From an uncultured Crocinitomix sp. (lineage in GTDB: Bacteria; Bacteroidota; Bacteroidia; Flavobacteriales_D; Crocinitomicaceae): a DNA stretch of 33,288 nucleotides. Positions 14,526-21,743 of this stretch are shown piece after piece. The notes below the pieces were generated by a model. It was not told the origin of the DNA. It did not search any database and saw only the letters and a list, made by a program, of their open reading frames with translations. The position numbers and the translations under genes are program-made. Location of the stretch: assembly GCA_937139035.1 (NCBI GenBank), contig CAKZPK010000234.1:1-33288 (forward strand), written 5' to 3'. Positions within the stretch are counted from its first letter, which is position 1, and each line of letters begins with the position of its first letter.

Positions 14526-15554
14526 ATGGAGAAGATAGATTTAAATAATTACGAAGCGTACTTCCTAGATTTGATGGAAGGAACTTTGAGTGCGGAAGAG
14601 AAACATGATTTGTTTGCTTTTTTAGAATTACACCCTGAATTAAAAGCCGAAATGGAAGAAGATTTTGGTTTGTTTGAATTGAATCCTGAATCGATTACTT
14701 ATGACGGAAAAGCTGAATTAAAAATTGACGAATCAGAATTAATTTTAACGGCAAACACGGTTGATGATATTATGATTGCTTCTGTTGAGGGGCAATTATC
14801 ACCTGAGCATAATGCACAATTAGCAACTTATGTAACTGCAAATAATTTAGAAGAAACATTTGCTTATTATAAAGCAACAGTGCTACAACCTGATACTGGA
14901 ATTCGTTATCCAGAAAAACAAAAACTAAAAGTTAAAACAGGACTTGTTATTTCATTGCCGTTAATTATGCGCATTGGAGCAATTGCAGCAGTAGGAATTG
15001 TTTTATTAACTGTTGCATTTAAAAATTGGGATGGACAGGATGTTATAAATGCAGATGAGCCTAATACTATTTTTGCATCTGATGCTCGAATCAAATCAAT
15101 GTTTGATTTTGACAAAACAAGAGTATTAAATGATGAGGTTGATGCAGCTGTTGAAAATGGACAGGACATAAATAATGCGCCGCGTCAAAACAAGCAAATA
15201 TTGCCAGATATTAATGAGGATAATATTGCAATGGAAGATTCTCCAGTTGTAATTGACACCGCTACTGCAATCCCAGTTGAATGGATAGATCCAACGGATG
15301 ATGTAGTGGAAGATGATCCAAACAAACAACCAACAAACCCTGATATTGATGAGGTGGTTGAGGATGAAGAACCAGATGTAACATTGGCATCTGTAAAAAC
15401 CGAAGAGCCATATAAAATTGTGACAGATGCTGCTGCAAATATTGTAAACAGAGATGTTAAATTTACAAGAGACCGTAGTACAGCTTCTAATGACTACGTG
15501 GCTTATAGCTTTAAAGTGGGAAAATTTGAATTTGAGAGAAAAAAATCACGTTAA
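14526..15554 (+). CDS. Membrane-spanning anti-sigma factor with duplicated N-terminal module
   Basis: A cytoplasmic part of about 140 residues, one transmembrane helix (about residues 140-163) and a very acidic outer region fit an anti-sigma factor. The cytoplasmic part contains two related modules: YFLDLMEGTLSAEEKHDLFAFLELHPEL and, about 70 residues later, IMIASVEGQLSPEHNAQLATYVTANN. Each resembles the short anti-sigma helical hairpin found in Bacteroidota, with no zinc-binding Cys or His pattern. The outer region is rich in Asp, Glu and Pro (VVEDDPNKQPTNPDIDEVVEDEE). Position directly after the sigma gene is the main support for the function. Confidence 0.82.
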   Translation: MEKIDLNNYEAYFLDLMEGTLSAEEKHDLFAFLELHPELKAEMEEDFGLFELNPESITYDGKAELKIDESELILTANTVDDIMIASVEGQLSPEHNAQLATYVTANNLEETFAYYKATVLQPDTGIRYPEKQKLKVKTGLVISLPLIMRIGAIAAVGIVLLTVAFKNWDGQDVINADEPNTIFASDARIKSMFDFDKTRVLNDEVDAAVENGQDINNAPRQNKQILPDINEDNIAMEDSPVVIDTATAIPVEWIDPTDDVVEDDPNKQPTNPDIDEVVEDEEPDVTLASVKTEEPYKIVTDAAANIVNRDVKFTRDRSTASNDYVAYSFKVGKFEFERKKSR

Positions 15555-15556
15555 GC

Positions 15557-15586
15557 TGTAACAAATTGAATACTTGTTCCGTCCCA
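15557..15586 (+). promoter_or_regulatory. ECF sigma promoter of the outer-membrane barrel gene
   Basis: GCTGTAAC with TGTAAC at 15557-15562, a 17-base spacer and CGTCCCA at 15580-15586, followed by CTATTGA. The promoter starts 3 bases after the anti-sigma stop codon and shares GCTGTAAC, CGTCCCA and ATTGA with the sigma factor promoter. About 125 bases of leader separate it from the gene. Confidence 0.7.
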
Positions 15587-15711
15587 CTATTGAACACAAA
15601 CAAAACCATTGTTTGATTCCGAAAAAAAAGAAATTTCTGCAGATTAAATAAAAGAAAAACTGAATCACCGTTAACGCTTCGGCAAAACGCGGAAAATTTA
15701 AAAGTTAAGAT

Positions 15712-16530
15712 ATGAAACGATTATTACTAATAGCATTAACCATTTTCGCAGGAACTGCGGGAATTGCGCAGGAAGAGCCTGATACGACCCGATTTAAAAT
15801 TGGTACGAAAGAAATTATAATTATTGGAAGTGACACCACTATGATTGAAACGGGTGGAGAAGATGGAGAAGACGATCATCACAGATATAGCGGAGATGGA
15901 GATTTGACGTATTGGTCAGGGTTTGAAGTTGGAATTAATTTACCTGTTAATGGTGATTTTTCAAACTCATTTGATTCAAAACACTTACAAATTGATCCGG
16001 CACAATCTTTCGTTTATAATATTAACTTATTTGAAAAACGAATTAGAATTATAAACGATTATTTTGGAATTGTAACAGGGCTTGGGTTTACCAATAGTCG
16101 TTATGGATTTAAGGATAATAACATGAGATTAGCGGCAAATTCAGACTCTACTTTTGGAGTAACAGATACCACTTTATTCAACGGGTTTTCTAAAAACCAA
16201 CTGCGAGTAAATACCTTTAATGTGCCTTTATTATTTCAAATAAACACATCTAAAAATGAGGATAAAAACTTTCATTTAGCTTTTGGAGCAATTGGAGGTG
16301 TAAGAATAGGGTCTAATGTAAAATACAAGTATGATTTAGAAGGCGGCGGAGATAATAAAACAAAAGAAAAAGGCCGTTACAACCTAAATGCATTTCAGGT
16401 ATTAGGAACTGTAAGAATGGGATATAATGACTTTGGTTTATTTGCAAATTACGACGTCCTTTCATTATTTGAATCAGACAAATCTGAAATTGCATACCCT
16501 TTATCATTTGGACTAAGTTTCCATTTTTAA
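15712..16530 (+). CDS. Outer-membrane beta-barrel protein (PorT-like)
   Basis: A signal peptide (MKRLLLIALTIFAGTAGIAQ) is followed by an acidic, His-containing segment (EDGEDDHHRYSGDGD) and then amphipathic strands: WSGFEVGINLP, FGIVTGLGFTNSRYGF, FHLAFGAIGGVRIGSNVKYKY, and a final LSFGLSFHF ending in Phe, the usual outer-membrane barrel signal. This fits the outer-membrane beta-barrel domain common in Bacteroidota (PF13568 type). It is likely the output of the ECF locus, since the same promoter motif stands before it and before the sigma gene. The ligand or role is unknown; a stress-related envelope function is inferred from the context. Confidence 0.88.
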   Translation: MKRLLLIALTIFAGTAGIAQEEPDTTRFKIGTKEIIIIGSDTTMIETGGEDGEDDHHRYSGDGDLTYWSGFEVGINLPVNGDFSNSFDSKHLQIDPAQSFVYNINLFEKRIRIINDYFGIVTGLGFTNSRYGFKDNNMRLAANSDSTFGVTDTTLFNGFSKNQLRVNTFNVPLLFQINTSKNEDKNFHLAFGAIGGVRIGSNVKYKYDLEGGGDNKTKEKGRYNLNAFQVLGTVRMGYNDFGLFANYDVLSLFESDKSEIAYPLSFGLSFHF

Positions 16531-16716
16531 AGAACGGTTTTAACAAGTTTTAACTTAAAACAAAGATTGTTTAACGTTTCATTAACACAATATTCAAAAG
16601 AAAGGAACGATCTTTGATACATCATTAAGCAAGTCGCAGATTAACGAATCGGGCTACTTAATTCAAAAGAAACTATTTCATTAAGTAAGCGTAGTAAAAT
16701 AGTAGATTTTTCATGG

Positions 16717-16755
16717 AATCCCGATCATTCGCCAAAGTGATCGGGATTATTTTTT
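16717..16755 (+). terminator. Strong rho-independent terminator
   Basis: AATCCCGATCA (16717-16727) pairs perfectly with TGATCGGGATT (16738-16748) around a 10-base loop, followed by ATTTTTTT. It stands 186 bases after the barrel gene stop, so it ends a long 3' untranslated region or a separate small RNA. Confidence 0.9.
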
Positions 16756-16825
16756 TCTAGATACTCCATTAAAATACATGATTTACCCTATTTTATTTTG
16801 AGTCATTTTAGGGTAATTTCAATCC

Positions 16826-17857
16826 ATGAAATTGATTCTAAAAGTTTTATTGATAAACCTAATTGCAATACAGGTAAATGCTCAATCAAATGGTAATGTA
16901 AAAAATATCAGAAAAGCCTTGCAAAGTATAGCGGCAGAGTATTCGCCAACGGCCCATATAGTTTTCACTAAAGTGGGAAACTATAAGTATCAAAAATATA
17001 TATATCATAAAACTAAAAGCGTTGTTCTTAATTATTACAATGTTCCTGTTCATGAATCTACACACCATTATAATGACCTAATTCGAAAACGAAAATCACC
17101 CAAAGAGTTTATTGAAAAAAATACAGGTGCTGGCTATTTTATATATCCGAATATTGAAATTGGAATGGCAAATTTTCCGGTTTATAATTCAATTGAGTTA
17201 AATGATGTAATACCAGATTCTATTCAGGTTAAATTAGATAATTATGAGACCTATATTGGCGGAAATGACATTAAAAATCTCTCTTCTCAAATAAACGGAA
17301 TATTTGGATTGATGGATGAATTCACAGCTTATTCTACTGGTGCGAAAAGCCAATTAGAATTGTATAATTATTATTTGGCAAATAGCAAAACGGGTTTTGA
17401 AAATATTGAATGGTGGGGTTCATTTATTAATAATTTGGCGGGATGCATATCAGATTATTATGAATTTAAATTGTTTATTCATTGGTATTTGGCGCATTCA
17501 AAAAATGCGCATTTTGAGGAGTATGAAAAGATTATGGCTAATAAAAAACTCAGGCTCGTTTTTACATTGGCAGATCAAAATTATAACCAGGTAATAAAGG
17601 CCTATTATGAGAAAGTGGCATTCATTTGTGAAGCAACACAAAAATATGCGAACAGTCTTAGGTTTGATTATTATGAAAATCAGACTTATAAAAGCCTAAT
17701 GACCTATAAAGGTCTAAGTATTAGTTCGGTCTCCTATGTGTTTGAAGAAGAGATGGAATTTTCCAGAAAATTATACGAATTATTAGATCAATCAATTCTT
17801 AATGACTTTAGAATAGAAGGAGCAACAAAGGAAAACTATCGCAATTATTTGGAATAG
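16826..17857 (+). CDS. Secreted HExxH protein, putative zinc metallopeptidase
   Basis: A signal peptide (MKLILKVLLINLIAIQVNAQ) is followed by about 320 residues with no family I recognise. A zinc-binding HExxH motif is present at residues 76-80 (HESTH), and a DEFTAY motif at 164-169 could supply the third ligand (Glu 165), as in gluzincin-type peptidases. The rest is rich in Tyr, Asn and Lys and looks mainly helical after residue 150. It stands 70 bases after a strong terminator and 58 bases before a barrel protein gene, so it probably starts its own unit. Activity is inferred from the motif alone; a Tyr- and Asn-rich protein can contain HExxH by chance. Confidence 0.72.
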   Translation: MKLILKVLLINLIAIQVNAQSNGNVKNIRKALQSIAAEYSPTAHIVFTKVGNYKYQKYIYHKTKSVVLNYYNVPVHESTHHYNDLIRKRKSPKEFIEKNTGAGYFIYPNIEIGMANFPVYNSIELNDVIPDSIQVKLDNYETYIGGNDIKNLSSQINGIFGLMDEFTAYSTGAKSQLELYNYYLANSKTGFENIEWWGSFINNLAGCISDYYEFKLFIHWYLAHSKNAHFEEYEKIMANKKLRLVFTLADQNYNQVIKAYYEKVAFICEATQKYANSLRFDYYENQTYKSLMTYKGLSISSVSYVFEEEMEFSRKLYELLDQSILNDFRIEGATKENYRNYLE

Positions 17858-17915
17858 AATATCTTTAAATAATAGTAAAAGGATAAGTTTGTTTGTACTA
17901 TATTTAAAAATTGGT

Positions 17916-18521
17916 ATGAAACCTTATTTAATTTTCGTGTTCTTAACGCTGTCGCTTTCTGCAAATGCAGGAGATAGTTTAAGTTATTCTAATCAAAAAT
18001 GGTCAGTAGGAATACATTCTAGAATTTATGATTTGAGGTTGCATTCCACATTCAATTTTGGACGGCATCAAATTGGAGCAGGAATTAATATCGATAAAAT
18101 TCCTCGTTATGATTTTGTAGAATATACCGGTCCATATACACATGGCTATAGATACAGTTTGTTTGGGCAAACAGGTGTAAGAATAAGAGGTGGTCATTTA
18201 TTCTATCGTATATATCCTTTCCGTCCGCGTGAATCATTTTCTTTTTATCTAGAAAATTATGTGAATCACAGCTTCACACGCTTGCATATTAATGGAACTT
18301 TTTCGCAAAGAATGCACCAATTAACAGAGGCTGTTTTATTTGGTGCGCGCTATAAATTTTTAGAGCGATTTTCAATCTATATGAATCTTGGCCCAGCAGT
18401 TACTTTTTCTTTTGCAAAAGAGAGTACTTACCAATTAGAGAATGGAGATTCTTTTAAATTTCTTGAACCGACAAACTACCACATGATGTTTTCGTTTGGG
18501 TTTGAGGTTGGAATTAAGTAA
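17916..18521 (+). CDS. Outer-membrane beta-barrel-like protein
   Basis: The ATG at 17916 is chosen over one nine codons upstream because it yields a clean signal peptide (MKPYLIFVFLTLSLSANAG). The mature part of about 180 residues consists of alternating amphipathic strands rich in aromatic residues and Gly (FNFGRHQIGAGINI, GQTGVRIRGGHLFYRIYPF, MMFSFGFEVGIK), as in small outer-membrane barrels. No named family is recognised. It is 58 bases after the HExxH gene on the same strand and may be co-transcribed; the two proteins could work together at the cell surface. It is convergent with the methyltransferase-like gene, with an 8-base gap. Confidence 0.75.
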   Translation: MKPYLIFVFLTLSLSANAGDSLSYSNQKWSVGIHSRIYDLRLHSTFNFGRHQIGAGINIDKIPRYDFVEYTGPYTHGYRYSLFGQTGVRIRGGHLFYRIYPFRPRESFSFYLENYVNHSFTRLHINGTFSQRMHQLTEAVLFGARYKFLERFSIYMNLGPAVTFSFAKESTYQLENGDSFKFLEPTNYHMMFSFGFEVGIK

Positions 18522-18529
18522 TTATAGCT

Positions 18530-19135
18530 TTACCATATAAAAGGAATCAACCGCCGAGTAACTTGACTGGCGTATTTCGTATAATACGGACTTTCGAATA
18601 GCAACGCCTCTTCCGCCCGAATTCTAAGAACAATTCCTGGAATGAAAAAAGCAAATACTAAGAACGAGCAATAAGTTTCAGCAGAAATTAGACAGGCAAG
18701 AACCATTAAAGATTCGCCCAAGTACGCAGGGTGACGAACCAACCGATACATTCCTTTAGACACTACATTTCGCATGCCAGGTAAAATAGCAAAGCTCTTG
18801 CCTAAAAATAAAAAAGAGAATATTGTAATGATTGCACCACAAGTGAAAATAATTTCTGTTGCTAAGCTCCAGTCAATAAGTGGTTTGGAAAATTTAAAGA
18901 GCACACCACCAGCAATAAATGCAGGTAAACTTATAAGCAAAGCATAATTACTAGCTGCTTTAATAAGCGGCATTCTAAAAATTATTAAAAGTCCAACGGT
19001 AAAGTTGAGGAGGCTTATCAAAACGGCAAGCCTAGTGATTTCAGCTGCGCTATAGGCGGCATAAAAACCTGCAAACGACCAATAAATGAGACTTAATCCA
19101 AGAGAAATATTAAGAATTCGCTCCTTATAATCCAT
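18530..19135 (-). CDS. ICMT-like membrane methyltransferase
   Basis: Several membrane helices span the first 130 residues. The C-terminal part then carries the signature of the isoprenylcysteine carboxyl methyltransferase / phospholipid methyltransferase family: SKGMYRLVRHPAYLGESLM at about 126-144, and a later EEALLF...YYTKYASQVTRRLIPFI. The RHPxYxG motif and following Glu bind S-adenosylmethionine in this family. Bacterial members have varied or unknown substrates (lipids, isoprenoids, or others). It is 3 bases after the 92-residue gene on the same strand, so both are likely one transcript. A Cys- or lipid-directed role is not established. Confidence 0.8.
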   Translation of the reverse strand: MDYKERILNISLGLSLIYWSFAGFYAAYSAAEITRLAVLISLLNFTVGLLIIFRMPLIKAASNYALLISLPAFIAGGVLFKFSKPLIDWSLATEIIFTCGAIITIFSFLFLGKSFAILPGMRNVVSKGMYRLVRHPAYLGESLMVLACLISAETYCSFLVFAFFIPGIVLRIRAEEALLFESPYYTKYASQVTRRLIPFIW

Positions 19136-19138
19136 TTT

Positions 19139-19417
19139 TTAGTAAATCCAGAAGGACCAATCAAACAAATAGCTTAACAAATTAACAAGACCTAATAATC
19201 CTAGCCATAGTAACCAGCCCCACGCACCATTTCCTTTTTCTTCGTTTTGTCCAGATGCCGACACTGTTGTGGCATTTGCACGTGAAATAACTTTGCGTGC
19301 TTCATCTTGGTCTAGCCCTTTCATTAACAATGCTTGCTCAATATCATAATCGGTTTTTCCCTCCTTTTTCATTGAGGTTGCAATACGATATAGTTCTAAT
19401 GTGTTGGGCTTTTCCAT
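19139..19417 (-). CDS. Small tail-anchored hypothetical protein
   Basis: The protein has 92 residues. Residues 1-47 are charged and helical, with a segment YDIEQALLMKGLDQDEARKVI that resembles a UBA-like three-helix pattern (a Gly-x-Asp turn before the last helix). A Gly/Asn/Glu-rich linker follows, and then one C-terminal transmembrane helix starting GAWGWLLWLGLLGLVNLL. This makes it a tail-anchored protein with a small cytoplasmic domain. I do not recognise the family as a named one. The stop is 3 bases from the methyltransferase-like start, and both are membrane proteins, so a shared role is plausible. Confidence 0.75.
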   Translation of the reverse strand: MEKPNTLELYRIATSMKKEGKTDYDIEQALLMKGLDQDEARKVISRANATTVSASGQNEEKGNGAWGWLLWLGLLGLVNLLSYLFDWSFWIY

Positions 19418-19530
19418 AAATGTAGTTTTATTAAATGCGTTCAGTTAAAATTAAACTTTAATTGTTGATACGCAGTGTATTTTGAAAATTTCTTCAAATT
19501 GAAAAGAAGGAGCGTTGAATGTGCTATTCG

Positions 19531-20979
19531 TTAACGATAGGCATCACATTTAGGAAATTTCTTTCCAAAACCACCTTTTCTGTCACTACCAAAAGCTCTT
19601 GAATTACCGCATTTTGGATTTCTAAACAAAGGTACTTTTAAATGGAAATAAAAGTCTGCTCCATAAATATCAGACGGTACAAAGTAGTTCAACAATTTAT
19701 CTGTTCCAATAGTTAAAACATAAAAACGTAGACTTAATCCCAATTGTAGTTTTTGATATTCATATAATGAAACGGGTAAGGCAGCATCAAACCACTTGGT
19801 CTCAATTCGGGGAGTTAATGCTAATGAATGTGCTCTGCGCGGACCAAAAGCACCTTTTGTTGGCGGAATTCCGTGAATAATAGTTGCGTTAAAATAAAAG
19901 AAATGAGGCAGTATATTTCTGTCATATTGAATAGAAATGGAAGTAGGCAAACTCATGCGGTTAGGGTCACGAATTTCTCCTTCATCAGGTGTTGCCTCAT
20001 TTGCTGCTAAAACAGTTGGAAAAGTACCTGCCTCAGCAGTTAATTGATCATAGTTGAGAATGTCAACATCCGACAAGTTATAACCTACATAACTTACATT
20101 GTCAGGATTAAATTTGGCATAGCCTAAATCATTGATTGAAACACCAATTTTGTATTTATAATACAAACGGCTGCAGCCACCTCTTCGCGAATTCGGGTAA
20201 TAAGATTCGCAACCACTATACATGCGTTGGTAAGTAAATCCAAGGTCAAAACCCCAGCCACCTTTCATTGAAAATTCAGGCTGAATATTAGCCATTGCAT
20301 CACCCGTAAAATCATCAATATGCAAAACAGAGTCATTATAAACATTGTATTCTAAATTGCGGATACTTGCGGCTGCGCCAGCTAGTGGGAAGATTTTTTT
20401 ATAAGAGATACCCGCCATAAACATGTTCCGGCGTCTTTTATGAAATGTATAAGCATAGCTTATTTTAGCTTCACCATAAGCCAAGCTATTGGCTCTAAAA
20501 CGCTTGAGTTGATAATCCGTTAAATGTTGCGCTGTGTAAAGTGTAATTCCGTTTTCAATGAAACGTCCCATTGGTTCGTCAATACGCCGTGCATCAGTAT
20601 AAGAATAAGCTCCAAAACTTAGCCCTGCGGCATGATTACCTTGGCTCCACACACCAGATAAAACTTGTACGAAATTGCGATTATAAGCGTGGTAATTAGC
20701 AGTGCCATTTTCATACAGAAAGCTCTCTTCTGAGAAATCGCGTTGGCGAGCTAGTCGAATTAAGGTTGTTTTTTCGGCATATGCAAAATCATTATTTACA
20801 TAAGCACCAGCACCAACTATGTGAATATCAAGCCACGTTTTTGCGTCCAACATTGAAGATGGATTGATGTGCACACTATTAGTGGGCGAAAAATTGGTGT
20901 TTAATGCACCATAGGTTTCCTGCGCCCATGTTGGAATGAGTATGCAACACAACATTAATATGAAAAATACTTTTTTCAT
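19531..20979 (-). CDS. DUF5723 family outer-membrane protein
   Basis: A signal peptide (MKKVFFILMLCCILIPTWAQ) is followed by SVHINPSSMLDAKTWLDIHIVGAGAYVNNDFAY, the typical start of DUF5723 proteins, in which an N-x-[NT]-P-[AS] motif leads into a long beta-barrel. Further family-like segments are GVWSQGNHAAGLSFGAYSYTDARR, ISYAYTFHKRRRNMFMAGISYKKI, and a final LSLRFYVLTIGTDKLLNYFVPSDIYGADFYFHLKVP. The family is outer-membrane and common in Bacteroidota. Its role is unknown. It stands alone, 113 bases from the tail-anchored gene and 127 bases from the deacetylase gene. Confidence 0.85.
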   Translation of the reverse strand: MKKVFFILMLCCILIPTWAQETYGALNTNFSPTNSVHINPSSMLDAKTWLDIHIVGAGAYVNNDFAYAEKTTLIRLARQRDFSEESFLYENGTANYHAYNRNFVQVLSGVWSQGNHAAGLSFGAYSYTDARRIDEPMGRFIENGITLYTAQHLTDYQLKRFRANSLAYGEAKISYAYTFHKRRRNMFMAGISYKKIFPLAGAAASIRNLEYNVYNDSVLHIDDFTGDAMANIQPEFSMKGGWGFDLGFTYQRMYSGCESYYPNSRRGGCSRLYYKYKIGVSINDLGYAKFNPDNVSYVGYNLSDVDILNYDQLTAEAGTFPTVLAANEATPDEGEIRDPNRMSLPTSISIQYDRNILPHFFYFNATIIHGIPPTKGAFGPRRAHSLALTPRIETKWFDAALPVSLYEYQKLQLGLSLRFYVLTIGTDKLLNYFVPSDIYGADFYFHLKVPLFRNPKCGNSRAFGSDRKGGFGKKFPKCDAYR

Positions 20980-21106
20980 GCTTTCATGGTGTGAGTGAGT
21001 TTGTGCTTGTTTTTTGATTAAAGCACAATGTAATAGTTTTTTAAGAGGTTCTAAATAAACGGAAATAAATTCGATATTATTGCTTTACATCAAAGGATTG
21101 TTAACA

Positions 21107-21736
21107 TTAATCCGTTGGAAGTGCTTTAAATGCATACCCTTCTTGAGTCCATTTTTCTAGCAATAGCGGTAGCTCCTTCTCTAATTGCGGAAAGGCTTTT
21201 GTAGAGTCATGAAAAACAACAATACTATTATTTTTTACTCCTTTAAGTGTCTTTTCCATTCTTTTGGATGAAGAAAGACTCGCATCAAAGTCGTAAGAAA
21301 TGTGACTCCAAAAAACAGTTTTAAATCCTTTTTTAGACAAGATTTTATGTTGTTTAGGCTTTAGTTTACCGTAGGGCGGACGAAATAAATTAGAGTTGAT
21401 TAATACCTGCGCCTTTTCAATATCATTAATATAGGTTTGCGTATTTGTATGCATTCCATTTAAATGATGATAAGTGTGATTACCAATTTGATGATTGCCA
21501 ACCACTAATTTTTCAAATAAATCAGGATGTTGTTCAACGTTATTTCCAATGCAAAAAAAGGTGGCTTTTGCGCGGTATTGATCAAGTAAGTTTAAAATCC
21601 AATCAGTAGTGTGCGGATTTGGGCCATCATCAAAGGTGAGGTAAATGATTTTTTGCGAAGTTGCTGGCAAAAAAAAATCCCAAATGGCTCCCGGATAAAA
21701 CCGTTTCAACCATTTGGGAAATTTATAATATCTCAC
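21107..21736 (-). CDS. Polysaccharide deacetylase family protein
   Basis: This is a NodB-type carbohydrate esterase that removes acetyl groups from N-acetylated sugar polymers. Visible motifs: YLTFDDGPNPHTTDW near residues 32-46 (catalytic base Asp and metal Asp), GNHTYHHLNGM (metal His residues), FRPPYGKLKP and VVFHDSTKA near residue 176. The length of 209 residues is that of the bare domain, with no signal peptide visible, although residues 14-30 could be a weak membrane segment. It lies 7 bases downstream of the DUF2723 gene, so the two are probably co-transcribed and may both act on surface glycans. Confidence 0.88.
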   Translation of the reverse strand: MRYYKFPKWLKRFYPGAIWDFFLPATSQKIIYLTFDDGPNPHTTDWILNLLDQYRAKATFFCIGNNVEQHPDLFEKLVVGNHQIGNHTYHHLNGMHTNTQTYINDIEKAQVLINSNLFRPPYGKLKPKQHKILSKKGFKTVFWSHISYDFDASLSSSKRMEKTLKGVKNNSIVVFHDSTKAFPQLEKELPLLLEKWTQEGYAFKALPTD

Positions 21737-21743
21737 GTTAAGT

